From assembly GCA_027405735.1 (NCBI GenBank), contig JAPEHQ010000012.1:620001-684000 (forward strand): DNA of 64,000 nucleotides, read 5' to 3'. Below are positions 46,760 to 59,451 of this stretch, in pieces. The notes under the pieces were generated by a model that worked only from the letters and a program-made list of their open reading frames with translations, had not been told where the DNA came from and searched no databases. The DNA comes from Mucor racemosus. Lineage: Eukaryota; Mucoromycota; Mucoromycetes; Mucorales; Mucoraceae. Made by a program: the position numbers and the translations under genes. Within the stretch, counting starts at the first letter, position 1. Every line of letters begins with the position of its first letter.

Positions 46760-48161
46760 GCTGCTAATGTTACTTTGATTGCTGCTAACTGACGAAGCAT
46801 CTTTTTGTCTTTTTTTATCCAGTTTCTTCTTGCGTTTCTCTTCTAATCGAGCCTTTTTTTGATAATAATCTCTTTTGGAAACAACTCCTTCAATTAAAGA
46901 TGTCATGAATCTTTCTTCATCAATAGTTTTGATTGTTTTACGCTCTTCTTGTTTGTTGATAGTTGCGACAAACATCCTCAATGAATCTGCTGATACAATA
47001 AACAGCTTTTTCGTGTTCAATTGATGTTGCCGGAGTTGTGTAAAGATAGAGTCTCGAACCTACAAACATTGACTTGGTTACACGCATGTTTAGAAACAAA
47101 AAAGAATTCTTACTTCAAATACAAATTCACCGACCGCAGTTGCCCATTGATACTCGCGGTCTCCTTCGTGTCTCTTTGTCTTACTTGCTATGGCCTGATT
47201 TCACATTATAAATAGATATCCATTCCAATTGAAGTTTTTGTACTTACTTGATCTGATTTGCTACGAACAAATAATATCGGAATTCTGTGTTCTTTAGCTT
47301 GTAATGCTATATCGATATCGTCCTGCATTAATCTATATTTTTGGATGAGGAAATAAGCCCCAGTTCTATCATTTTTTTTTGTTTTGTTTGGCTTGTCCTA
47401 CCTGTTTCCCAATACGATCACTAATAGATCAAAGCAACTTAAATAATTATCTTGGAAATAAGTGTCTCTCCGGTGACTTTTTGTACCCACACCTGGCATA
47501 TCCCAAATAATCATAGATGTTAAATCAGGATGTTGGAATGGCATTGGTTTCTCTGTTGTTTCCACTTCTCCCACTTTTGAGCGTTTAGGATGTGTATCTT
47601 TATATCCTCGAATCGCATTCACAATAGAGCTCTAATTTTCCCCTTTATTTATTAAATAATCTTTCCCCTGTTTCATTTTAAATCGAAAACAAACCTTTCC
47701 TGTTCCTGAACATCCAACAACAGCAACATTGTAGAATAATGATATATTTAAATTGATCTCTTGTTGTGCTTTCTCTAGAATTTCTGCAGGAACTGGTAGT
47801 GGTAATGCTGGCTTTTCTTTGAAATTGATTTGAATCGCACCCCATATTGCCATAATTGGAGCCAAGGGCCCTAAGAATACGTAGGTTATTATCCAATGTA
47901 AATGCATGTTGAAAAAATACTATTACAGCCAATGACGCCTAATACACCACCAATAGCACCATCTACTATACGATATCCAGTTATATCTGAATCTTGAAAA
48001 GTGTACGCATTTAAAACTGGATACGCAACAATAATTACTGGCACGGCCAATGTAGACATGGTTGCTTTTGTAAACTTATTCGACATGTCTTCATACTCGT
48101 TTGTTAATGGATTCTTTTTAAAAAATCCTAAAGAATTAGGTGATGAGCTTGCTTGACCCAT
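46715..48161 (-). CDS. IRG-like (immunity-related) GTPase with myristoylation consensus and membrane segments
   Basis: Six exons on the minus strand, 48161-47927, 47870-47695, 47631-47402, 47332-47248, 47194-47114 and 47059-46715, give 383 residues with consistent phases. The start MGQASSS fits the N-myristoylation rule (Gly2, Ser6). Two hydrophobic stretches follow (about 34-51 and 65-95, a likely membrane hairpin). The G domain then has G1 GCSGTGKSS (131-139, joined across intron 2), an IRG-like switch region VGEVETTEKPMPFQHP, G3 WDMPGVGT (180-187), NYLSCFDLLVIVLGNR and G4 RSKSD (237-241). This order matches vertebrate IRG/p47 GTPases, whose relatives occur in some fungi. The C-terminus is a Lys/Arg/Glu helix and a poly-Asn tail. 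Animal IRGs act on membranes in pathogen defence. The fungal role is unknown. Confidence 0.78.
46726..46759. repeat. (ATT)n triplet run encoding poly-Asn at the GTPase C-terminus
   Basis: About ten ATT units (AAT as read by the minus-strand gene) lie at the end of the IRG-like gene. The run is interrupted only by the last codons. Confidence 0.85.
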
Positions 48162-48292
48162 TCAGATTTATAAAAGAAAAAAGAGAGAGGATAATAATAA
48201 TAATAATAATAACAAAAATAGTTTATTCTTAATAGTGGTATCACATAAATACACACACAAGCACACAAGTACCACACATGATTTTATCCTAT

Positions 48293-48787
48293 TTAGGACA
48301 TTTGTTGTTGTTGCTTATTGTATTCTTCTTCGGTTTGAAAGTCTTTCAATTGAACAGCTGTGTCTTCTATTTTGGGCAAAATAATAGCAATAAACCCAAT
48401 GTCCATATGATGTTTTCCTCCCAACAATGTGTCCAAGCTCTCAGATGCAAAACGACTATTGAGTTCTAATAACTTGCCGTCCATTTCTGCTTTGACATGT
48501 CCAATGACTTGATCTGATGCATCAAGCAAATCGCATAAAATAGTGTCTTTTTTCACCTTTTCATTCACAAGTTTTGCATGCATCTCGATACGGGCAAGAT
48601 TAGATGGATATGTGCTCATGCCAAGTACACAAACTTTACTAGGTGCTTGGCGAACGTAAATTGTTAAATCTTGTGATTTTTTATAGAATAATGAATAATA
48701 GAGACTTAAGAATGCCGTTGGATCGTTGTTCCAGTTGCTTGTGAGTTTTTCATAATTTTTAATGTCGTAATCAGCTGGCTCGTCCAT
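48293..48787 (-). CDS. ABITRAM/FAM206-like protein (Simiate family)
   Basis: A single exon of 164 codons, ending 131 bases before the IRG-like gene starts on the same strand. Matching features are an N-terminal PTAFLSLYYSLFYKK, then SKVCVLGMS as in the family's CVLGLA block, a hammerhead-like middle with CDLLDASDQVIGHVKAEMDG, KLLELN as in the family's LIEVN, and GFIAIILPK near the end, as in GYIAVVLPK. ABITRAM is a small widely conserved eukaryotic protein with a GcvH-like fold. In animals it is linked to actin regulation and nuclear speckles. The fungal function is not known. Length is close to the usual 170-190 residues, and the Gln-rich end looks species-specific. Confidence 0.75.
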   Translation of the reverse strand: MDEPADYDIKNYEKLTSNWNNDPTAFLSLYYSLFYKKSQDLTIYVRQAPSKVCVLGMSTYPSNLARIEMHAKLVNEKVKKDTILCDLLDASDQVIGHVKAEMDGKLLELNSRFASESLDTLLGGKHHMDIGFIAIILPKIEDTAVQLKDFQTEEEYNKQQQQMS

Positions 48788-48964
48788 GTTATGTGTTGAG
48801 GTATTATTGTGAGTACAAAGACATTTTAGAAAAGATTTTCAAATACACATGAATGCAAGCAGGAGGGCGGTCACGAAGCGACAGTGGCAATTTGATGATC
48901 ACAGATAAATGTGTCTCTGATTAGTTTATACAGACTAGTTTGATCGAAAGAAAAAAAAGAAATC

Positions 48965-49391
48965 TAAACCAGCATTGCATCCTCAATAGTTGCAGAAACA
49001 TCTTCATCAAAGAATCTAGTCAAATGTTCTTTATGATTTTCATTTAACTAACGAACAATTTTGCTGGGGATACAATTTTTTTTTTTTTTTTTTTTTAACA
49101 GGATATTCTTCTCGGGTCATTATCATACACTTGCTTCTATTTGCGCGCAGTATGATAGTTGACGTTTGTTGCTTTTTTAGCTGTTTTCATAGGCGTCATG
49201 AGCTTTTCAATTAATAAATAAAAGTGATTTCTGCGGTCTTGATCCGTATAAATGTACTGTTTAACTCTTTCTATCTTAAGAGACGTTTCTTTCATTACAA
49301 CATCACCGCAATCAACATTTGATCTCACTTGTTTGATACTTTTTATTATTAAAAACTTGTGCATCAATACATTTTGTAATTCAAACTTCAC
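48965..49391 (-). pseudogene. dead Tc1/mariner-type transposase N-terminal fragment
   Basis: Reading from 49391, a frame contains HFYLLIEKLMTPMKTAKKAT then NVNYHTARK, a TAG where a Trp is expected, then KQVYDNDP. After a long A run another stretch reads LNENHKEHLTRFFDEDVSAT and IEDAM. From memory this is the helix-turn-helix and linker of Mucorales Tc1/mariner (IS630-like) transposases, where TARKWKQ.YDNDPE and LNDSHKSHLIKFFDE-type text is usual. The catalytic DDE part is absent. An in-frame stop, the homopolymer expansion and truncation mark it as decayed. The element's ends were not found. Confidence 0.65.
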
Positions 49392-49952
49392 AAAATATAA
49401 TATCCTTAGAATGGATATTTGATTTATTAATCATAATCACAACTTTTGTCTTTGCTTCCTATACAAGTTATCTCGGTTAAACTCTCTGTAGTTTTTTTAA
49501 TAGTTTTTCGTTGTCTCCACACTTGTGGAACTAAAAAAAACTTCGGAGTGATTAGATAAGCCAGCTTGTCACTGATAATGCATGATTTCTTATGGATAAA
49601 CTTAAAATCAACAAGGTATAAACAAATGTCGTATTAAATCATATACACATGAACTATATAACTGCTCATAAAGTATACTTATATACGCATTTAATCAAGC
49701 TGTATCAAATTTTACTATGGATTGCCACGGGTATGGCATTAATTACAGCGAACTACTTCTTAAATCCCTTTGTAGTTTGATCAATTTTCATCAAATTCAA
49801 AGAGTTTTCTTGGTTCTGCAAACTTATATTATATAGCTGTCTTTTATTGAGTCTAAATTATACAAATATTATATAAATAAAAAGAAAATTGATGCGGTTT
49901 TGAAGAAAGAAAGGATTGGTAAAATTGAAAATATACAGAAAAAAAAAACAAA
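49392..49952. other. spacer between transposase relic and DIM1
   Basis: AT-rich with no gene seen. The right end is the DIM1 3' untranslated region. No terminal inverted repeats of the neighbouring relic were identified. Confidence 0.5.
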
Positions 49953-51120
<1,168 letters not shown>

Positions 51121-51879
51121 GTTGTATGTAATGAGATGATTTGGGATTAACACAAAATGTTGATTTCGAGAAAAAAAAAATCGCAAAAAAAGATATTTTT
51201 ACTATGAAAAGCAGTCCATGAATGATTGTGGTTGATGGCATGACAGGTACAAGCGTTCGGTTGCTGCGTTGACACTGTACGACAAATCAAATGACATTTA
51301 CAAAGTAATGGAGCAAAATTAATCAAAGATTTCAATCGAGAAAGATGTCTGCTAGTGTAAAATCTAAAATCGAGCTATCTCTAGTTTGTACATGAAGTTT
51401 AGATCCTTGTTGGAATTGCTGTTAATTTATGCTCCATCATTTGTATTTTGAACTTCAGACCAGAATCAATCTTTTGCAAGGCACTCAGATTGAACACAAC
51501 TGCATAAATTTTTCTACCCTACTTTCCCATCGATACAGCAGGATTGTAACGACTAATAGAGCTGTCAGTTATTAACTCTCAAATGAGAGATACATTGACA
51601 TCATAAATGATGAGCCAAAAGCATCGTTTTTAGTTGTAACTGAATTTTGGCATTAAAGAAATAATTATACATGACCAGCAATTATTTCGCATATGTTTAG
51701 TTGTGAATGGGTGCCATATCAGGTTATGATCTTTCTTTCAAAAGGCTTCAATGCTGAAAACATTACTTTTATATCACAATTATAAATGCAAAATGGGCCA
51801 CAATGCCCAATAATAAATAGTTTTATTAGATATTTTAGATATTAAAAATAGTAAATAGTGAGTTAAATAGTGAGTTAAA
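51121..51879. other. intergenic region between sphingosine kinase and DIM1
   Basis: Both flanking genes run on the minus strand. The segment 51340-51780 holds no recognised gene. A tandem AATAGTGAGTTAA pair at about 51853-51879 precedes the kinase stop region. Confidence 0.5.
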
Positions 51880-53606
51880 TTATACGTGAGTATCAATAAA
51901 GGTAGGGTTTAAACTCAATACAGATCCAAGAGATGGGTGTACTTCGACTTGAAACTGTTTAATAGATGCATGCTCACCATCAATTGCAACGTAAGCTTTC
52001 TTTCCGGGCTTAACTATGGGCTTTAGTCGAAAAGCTTTTACTTTATAGTATTCAACCTAATAATTAGATCAATAAAAGGATCCTCTTATATTTCAATAAT
52101 GTAACTTACAATGTCCATATCCAAATGTTTACCGGTATCCACATTTGTAAACATGCTTAATTGCTTTGTAATACCCTTGCCACCACGTACAAGCAATAAA
52201 TCAATAAAACCATCATTGGCAGATACACAAGGATGGGAAAGCATACCACGATTCAAAAGTGGAACGTTGCTTGTTAAAAACATGGAGATATCGCCATTGA
52301 TTGTAGTCCAGTTTTCAGGAACAGGATCAGACAAGACAGGCATGGTATCTTGCACAGATCCCTCACCAGAAGCAGGGCTCTTCCATTCAGATGATTTTAA
52401 ACTACTCTTGTAATTCTCTTTGATCTTTTGTTTATCTGATTCTGCAATGAGTAAGGAAGCTTCCATTTGGTATGTACGGTTTGAAAAGATCTCTTGCATG
52501 AGACCGATGACTGGGCGAGTATCTCCCATCCATCTAGTATAATCGATGATTAATCAAATTGTTCAATGTAATAAATATTAAAATTTTACCTCATATGCTC
52601 GGTACCCAAATCAGCATAAGCAGCAATACCGAAACTTTGAGATAAGAAAGAAAAGTAACGATTATCATCATACGTTACTGAACAAAGATCAAGAGCTAAA
52701 GGTCGACCTTTGATGACTTGAAGTGCATTGTGAGTTGCATCAAATCCTAATTTTTCTCCAGACATGGAAATACTGAGTGAATTACTGGTACCTGCAGGAA
52801 TGAGACCTAAAGAGACTTTTTTAAGAGCTTCTCTAGCATCTGGTCGTTGAAGAAAACCATTGATAACCTCGTGAATTAAACCATCACCACTGACAGTGAC
52901 GATTGTATCATAAGATTCAATGTCAAGTCCCTTGGCGATTTCCAGAGCATGGTAACGATGCTCAGTATCTAAATCCGAATTAGCTATACGATGCGATTGA
53001 ATATAAAAAAACTCTTACATTGAATATCTAATTTGCATTTTGCTGCTTCCAATACTGGTTTAACTTTTCCTTCAAAAATAGATTTAGCTTTGGATTGGCC
53101 TCCAAAAGGATTGACCAAGATCAAAAGTCGCTTTTCGGGTATCAAATCTATTTGACACAACTCGTTCAAACTTTAAGAAATATATTCACAATTGATGGAT
53201 ACTAACCTCTATAGACATTTGTCATAATGTTTTGACAAAATTCAGTGGCTTTTTCTTGCTCATTATCCTTGACCGTGTACATAAACTTAAATAATTGAGT
53301 GGTTGACTCTGGATCGGTTGGTTTATCAGCCACTAAAGCGTTCAATTGCACCATATTAGTTCTAGCATTATAATTAGCATGTAGAATGTTTCTGTGAGGA
53401 ATTGGAAGCGATGAAGAAAGATCGTCGTTTGTTGTTTCTCCAGCTGCTCCAGAAGGTAAACAGACACAAGACCTGGATGACTTTTTTGACTTTTTTTTAA
53501 AGGGGGCGATCACTGTAGCATCTGATTGAATTCGAAGACTTTTATTATCAAATGTAATCTGAACTTGTTTACCAAGTTTTTCCACAAAAAGTGTATTAGA
53601 AGACAT
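51880..53606 (-). CDS. sphingoid long-chain base kinase (sphingosine kinase, LCB4/LCB5-like)
   Basis: Five exons on the minus strand, 53606-53203, 53170-53019, 52983-52590, 52533-52110 and 52056-51880, give 516 residues. The first donor (GTATCC) is the only choice that keeps the frame and is slightly uncertain. The DAGK-type catalytic domain starts at RLLILVNPFGGQSKA (about 149-163, C1), with VSGDGLIHEVINGF (C2, nucleotide-binding GDG), LGLIPAGTSNSLSISM (C3), a region with SQSFGIAAYADLGTEHMR (C4) and a C-terminal AIDGE (C5). The N-terminal 130 residues include a basic patch KKKSKKSS and a CVC motif, possible membrane-targeting features. It phosphorylates sphingosine-type bases with ATP at membranes, feeding sphingolipid signalling and breakdown. 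An insertion at about 360-410 (Ser/Glu/Lys-rich) is typical of fungal forms. Confidence 0.92.
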
Positions 53607-54879
53607 TTGAGAAGAAAAGGAAAAAAGAAGAGGCGTTTTACCATTATATAAATTTCATTTTCGAGGTACCACCCACAAATCACAAATTCACCAAATAAAG
53701 TAAATTAGCTTGCGGTTTCTGGATAATTGATTGAAGATCACACAAATGAAAAGACAAATTTATTTAAAAGACCACCTTTGCATGTTATGCGACAAAGCAA
53801 GTTTTTATTGTCGATTTAATATAATAAAAAAATTTCTTATTGACGATTATTTTGTCTCTAATTGATGGATTTATAAGAAAAGGGCATTTTGTCCAGCAAT
53901 TGAGTACATAAAACAGGCTTGTCTATAAATGGATGTAAGAAATGCGATTCTCTCTTTGACTGGAAGCTATTTTCTTTAATTGGGAGCGTCCCAATTATTT
54001 GGCAAACTTCAGTAGAAGGTAAGTAGCACTTATGGAGATCAGAAACTATCAATGTAGATGGAATGAATCAACTATAAGCTGGCTTTACGTATAATATATG
54101 TGGTATGTTCATTTATTATTCTTTGGTAAGGAGTCAAAACTTTGAATGTTCTATATATAATATTGAACAATCTGTTTCCTTGTAAATCTGACGTTACCGA
54201 GAGGAAATTTACCGAGGGAAATTTTGATAAACTTTTTGGTGGAAGATGGTTTACTTTAAAAAAAAAGTTATTATATGATATGAAAAGCTAAAAAAACAGC
54301 TCTCCTTGTAAATACTGTTTGGCACAGACTTCTTAATGGACTTATTCTTCTTTCGGTTTTAAAACGTTGTTATAGTTTTCAAAATAATTTGATCAAAACA
54401 AATGTCAACTAACCGATACTATGACATAATATAAGCCTACACTCATCTACTTTTCTACCAAGTCAAAGATAACGACCGGTTAACGAAATTACAACAGGAA
54501 TATAGCCCTACTCAAAGCATATTAGAATATTTTCCAAATTAAGATTCAAATCATATATCGTTTTTTTAGTCCACCATTTTTTGTATATCTGAAAAACGCT
54601 CTGCAAACTCAACCAAACCCTAAAAATAAAATGGTAAGCTTTTTATTTAGATTGGCTATAGCGACTCATGAAAGTTAAATTTTAGATCATGATACAGAAC
54701 CTGCTACTACGATATACATTTTTTTTTTCTTTTGAACTTTTAAGAAATTCAATTTTTATAGCTTTCCAATCTTCAAAGTCGGAGCGTATCCTCTTTTCTA
54801 TAGCTAACCTCATACCAAACACTTTTTAGGATATACCTTAGGAACTGCTAGATAGATATAAATTAATCGTATTATGCTA
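53607..54879. other. intergenic region, no gene
   Basis: Carries the sphingosine kinase promoter near 53607-53700, then AT-rich DNA. The minus-strand frame at 53858-54052 has no motif. The right end runs into family I repeat copy D. Confidence 0.5.
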
Positions 54880-57065
54880 CCTATTCCTAAATTTATTTTA
54901 TATCTCACAAAAGACTCAAAAACGCGTAAAATTCACTGCTTTTTCCTTGAAAACTGGGTCTCATTTTTTATCCCTGCTCTACTCTTTTTTTTCACTAAAT
55001 AACACCAAGAACAAATTATACGCCAATGTACCTGAGATGTCCAACTTTAATTCGAAAATAAGTATCCGAAAATATCCTATTTTTTGCAGTTGGTATTAAT
55101 TTTTCAATGCTAATGTTTCAGATCGTTACGCGTATTTCACTACTATAATTGAAAACTTTGAACCTTCATATCTCTACAAAAAATTAAGCTATACTAACAC
55201 TTTTTAATAATAAAACTTACTTGTTTTAAGGCACTTTATAACATATTTCAGTATGAAAAAATTCTGAGTATTTTTATTTTTTTTCATTTTTTTTTTGACA
55301 TTTCTGTATAAGATTTCAAAATATTGATTAAATTGAGCAACATTTTTTTTACATTCATGTCATTAAGCTCGTTAAGCTCTCTCGGATCCAATTTAGAGTT
55401 TTTCAAAATATTGATTTTTCGTGGAGATATCCTCAAAAATATGTACAAAAAGGTACCTCCATTTCTAGCGTCCATTTTCCCCTTGTATACCCTCATCCCA
55501 AATTCTGAATTTCAAAAAAAATCTGGACAAAAATCTCGTTTTCTCTATAAAAAATGCAGCTAAAAGGTTAAATAATAGCTCGATCAATAGATAATTTTGC
55601 TATGCATTATCTCCATTATTTAAATTTAAAATGTGCTTATAAAAAATGTACTGTATCGTCAAAAAACCTTCAAAATTTCAATTGCATTTTGCGCAAAATT
55701 ATATGTGAAACGTTTTTTTAATTTTTATTTAGGTGGATACAGAATTTAAAACTGTACAAAAACTATTTAATACGCTAGGTCTACTTATTTTGCAGTTAAC
55801 GAACATTTAAACGATCTTGTTTTTTTCATCATTTTTGATCATTTTTTTTCAAATCAATTTTGAAATCCCGTTATTATAGGGCTTAAGCTGTGATAAGAAT
55901 TATTATTTTGATTATTTCGACGAAAAATCAATATTTTTTGCTGAAACAAAAATTACAGAGTAGCTTAGAGTTGGACTTAACTTGTAAATACAAAATATTA
56001 AGCCTCAATTTAGGCGCTCAATTTTTAATAACCAATTGTAGGTTAAACTTGGTCATTTTTGTTCAATTTCTGGTATTAATATTGCTATTTTTGGAGAGAT
56101 ATCAATGGCTTATGGAGCAAAGATACATGTTCTTTAAAGGATCTACGTGATTCAATTTAATATTGGGCAAAAACATTCAGAAACCATTTAAAAACATTCG
56201 AAAACCATTTAAAAAAAATCTGAAACCTACTTTTTACAACTGTAAAAAATCCATAACAAAACCTCTATCTCAGCGAATTTTAATCCTAATAACTTCCAAC
56301 TTTACAGCAGAGTAGGTGCACATCTTGGACACGCTGATAGCAAAGAGCAACATTTATAACCTACTGTGTGTTGAAAAAAAACCGTCGTCAATATGCACCT
56401 ATAACTTACTGCTGCGCACTTTTATTGTTGAAAACAATTCAAATACAATCTCTATGAATACCAATCCAAGTAATCTGGTACTCTTCCTGAATATAGATAT
56501 AAATGGGTAATGCAAGTATCTCGGATACCAGCTTCCATGGGTCATTGTGCATTCGGCAAGTTTGAACAACAAGTTGGTTATTACCTGCAATTTACACCTA
56601 CTAAAGTCAGTAAGCTCCCCAGTTCTCAACAAATATGAATCCAAATGACCTCCCGTTGCAATAACAGGTACTTCTAATGTTGATCAACAGAATAAAAAAA
56701 GGTTTAGCCTCCCTGAGTTGTTGTGGAAATGGAAAAGTGAAAACTCGTACATGCTCAACGTATTTTGTATCAATTGTTTCAGGTATTCTTTGAAAATTTT
56801 TATAAAAGCAAATGGGCTGCAAGTTTCAACGTACAATATATACTACAGCTGCAACAGTATTCAGCGATATAATTTTAGCATCCCATTAATTTGCTGGTTA
56901 AATCATAGAAGTCAAGCGCCCAGTTTTTTCTAGTAGGTTTTATAGCTCAGTAAACCATTTTAAAATTAGAAATAGTGCTAAATCATCAGCCAAAATCAGC
57001 ATATATGACAATGATAACTACCAAAATTAATAAGCAAACGTTCCGTTCATGCATAATTAAAGTTG
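54880..57065 (-). repeat. interspersed repeat family I, copy D (most complete, about 2.2 kb)
   Basis: On the minus strand this copy runs from the start seen in copy G (near 57065) through the section shared with 8915-9400 to the 3' section shared by all copies. Its first 220 plus-strand bases (54880-55100) are almost identical to 57600-57830 in copy E, so D and E are recent relatives. It carries both the 5'-section frame (56399-56644, minus) and the short conserved frame (55284-55496, minus). No terminal repeats or target duplications were recognised, and no poly-A tail consistent with a SINE or LINE was seen. Confidence 0.85.
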
Positions 57066-57353
57066 TAGTGTAATATGTTTTACACTTATTTTTTTAAAAG
57101 AAACAGGTTTTAAATATTCATTATTATATTCTGATTCAGTTATTTTTCAAGAAAACTAATAGGATTGCTAAAGGTTCAGTAATAATATTGACGTTAAACT
57201 TAGTAACGAGTAAAATAATAATGAAACTATTGTAGTTTGGTTTTATAAATTGAACTCCATGTAACTTGAAACAAAGGGAAAGAGCATTAACCTACTAGTT
57301 ATTGCTCTTTCATCTATATCTTTTTGATATAGTGTCCTTATTATTCATTTAGG

Positions 57354-57475
57354 TACCTGGTTGATCCTACTAGTTTTCATATGCTTGTCTCAAAGATTAA
57401 GCCATGCATGTCTAAGTATAAATAAATTCATATTGTGAACCTGCGAATGGCTTATTAAATAAGTTATGATCTACT
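57354..57475 (+). rRNA. 5'-terminal fragment of 18S rRNA (pseudo-rRNA, about 120 nt)
   Basis: The sequence begins exactly as eukaryotic 18S does (TACCTGGTTGATCCT). It continues with CATATGCTTGTCTCAAAGAT, TAAGCCATGCATGTCTAAGT, ATATTGTGAA, CTGCGAATGGCT and TTATGATCTAC. It differs from the canonical form at several sites (for example CTACTAGTTTTCATATG for CTGCCAGTAGTCATATG and CTTATTAAATAAG for CTCATTAAATCAG) and stops near position 120 of the molecule. It stands alone among repeats, so it is a dispersed, decayed piece of rDNA and not part of a working rDNA unit. Confidence 0.9.
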
Positions 57476-57485
57476 ACTACTATCT

Positions 57486-57580
57486 AAAAAACTCCTAGCG
57501 TACTAAGTTTATCCAGCAATTACCAAGAGTGCTTGGACCTCAAGTATAACGCCATATTATTTCATTTCAGCGGTTAATTA
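57486..57580 (+). repeat. interspersed repeat H, copy 2
   Basis: Matches 17774-17871 (words CTAGCGTACTA, GTTTATCCAGCA, CCATATTATTTCAT and CAGCGGTTAATTA). It starts just after the 18S fragment and ends just before copy E of family I, suggesting a composite insertion. Confidence 0.7.
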
Positions 57581-57597
57581 TACAGACATGGATTGGT

Positions 57598-58620
57598 CAC
57601 ATTATGCTACCTATTCCTAAATTTATTTTATATCTCACAAAAGATTCAAAAACGCGTAAAATTCACTGCTTTTTCCTTGAAAACTGGGTCTCATTTTTTA
57701 TCCCTGCTCTACTCTTTTTTTTCACTAAATAACACCAAGAACAAATTATACGCCAATGTACCTGAGATGTCCAACTTTAATTCGAAAATAAGTATCCGAA
57801 AATATCCTATTTTTTGCAGTTGGTATTAATTTTTCAATGCTAATGTTTCAGATTTTCTACGCGTATTTCACTGCTAATGGATTGAAAACTTTGATGCTTC
57901 ATATCTCTAGAAATAATTAAGCTATACTAACACTTTTTAATAATAAAACTTACTTGTTTTAAAGTGCTCTATAACATATTTTAATATAAAAAAATTCTGA
58001 GTACTTTTATTTTTTTTTCATTTTTTTTGACATTTCTATAGTAGGTTTCAAAATATTGGTTAAATTGAACAACATTTTTTTTACATTCATGTCATTAAGC
58101 TCGTTAAGCTCTCTCGGATCCAATTTAAAGTTTTTCAAAATATTGATTTTTCGTGGAGATATCCTCAAAAATGTGTACAAAAAGGTGCCTCCATTTCTAG
58201 CTTCCATTTTCCCCTTGTATACCCTCATCCCAAATTCTGAAACTGAAAAGAAATTGGACAAAAATGTTGTTTTCTCTACGAAAAATGCAGTTAAAAGATT
58301 ATGCAATAGCTCGATCGATAGATAATTTTTTTGCGCATCATTTCTGTTTATTATATTTTAAATATGCTTATAAAAATTGATGTGTATCTTCAAAAAATCT
58401 CCAAAATTTCAATTGCACTTTGCGCACAATTTAATGTAGAATGTTTGTCTAATTTTTATTTAGTTGGATGCAGAATCCAAAACTGTACAAAAACTATTTA
58501 ATACACTAGGTCGACTTGCTCTGCAGTTTATGAACATTTAAACAATTTTGTTTTTTGAATCATTTTTCGTCCATTTTTTTCATCAAATCGATTTTGGAAC
58601 CCCGTTACGATAGGTTTTAT
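57598..58620 (-). repeat. interspersed repeat family I, copy E
   Basis: Reverse complement of 9660-10680, and nearly identical to 54880-55100 over its first 230 plus-strand bases. The short conserved frame (58007-58306, minus) is intact and extended at its N-terminus. The 5' section present in copies A, D and G is missing. Confidence 0.85.
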
Positions 58621-59451
58621 GTCAAACAAATAAAAGACCACGTTATCTACTGGATACTTTTTTGATTTTGAAAATATGCAAATCTTTGATAGAGTTGTTG
58701 ATAAACCTAGATTTTATGATATATGTTTGGCATAAACACAAGCCTGAACTATACAAAAGATTTATATTTATGGACCATTTTAGAAGTAAATCGGTCTCAT
58801 TATCTGGCCGAAAAAAATGCTTGATTTTCAGATCGACTCATTCAAAGATAACGACTGGTTAACCGGGAGATGGCTCTACTCGCTTTCGAATCATAGATCG
58901 TTTCTTAATCCATCTTTTTTTTACTTGAATTAATATTCGTCGAGAACAAGCTTTTTTCATTGTATTCAGTAGACGTAAATAGTAGGTTGCCAACTTAATT
59001 TTGAAAATTTTAACAATGCCACAATGTTCTTTCAAAACCCTGTCTCTGTATTGAACCAGATCAATTATTTTGAGTATATACAATATCATCACTATCAAAA
59101 AATGGGATCATTTAACTATGGTATCTTTAGATTTTTATTATTAAACAATTTGGATTCATCTCAAATCAAGTTGTAAGCTATTTACCATGAAGTATAATAA
59201 TTGATTAATCAATCAAAAAAACTGCATAAAAAAAAGAAAAAAAAAAAGAAATAATAATAAGAAAACATGCGTTGATTTGCTTGTATCAGTAGGTGTGTGT
59301 GTGTATATATAAAAGAAATAAAGAGGGAGGGGTCGAGGTAGAGAGATCGAAAGAGATAGTTTATTTGCACATTTGTTGATGTTGATGTTGTCGTTGTTTT
59401 GTTATAGATTTGTTTTGTTGTAATAAATCGTTTGAGGTTTCATCAAAGACT
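58621..59451. other. intergenic region before SNF7
   Basis: AT-rich, with an A run at 59230-59250 and a short GT/TA run near 59296-59310. The minus-strand frame at 58859-59098 is not recognisable. The last 100 bases are the SNF7 3' region. Confidence 0.5.
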
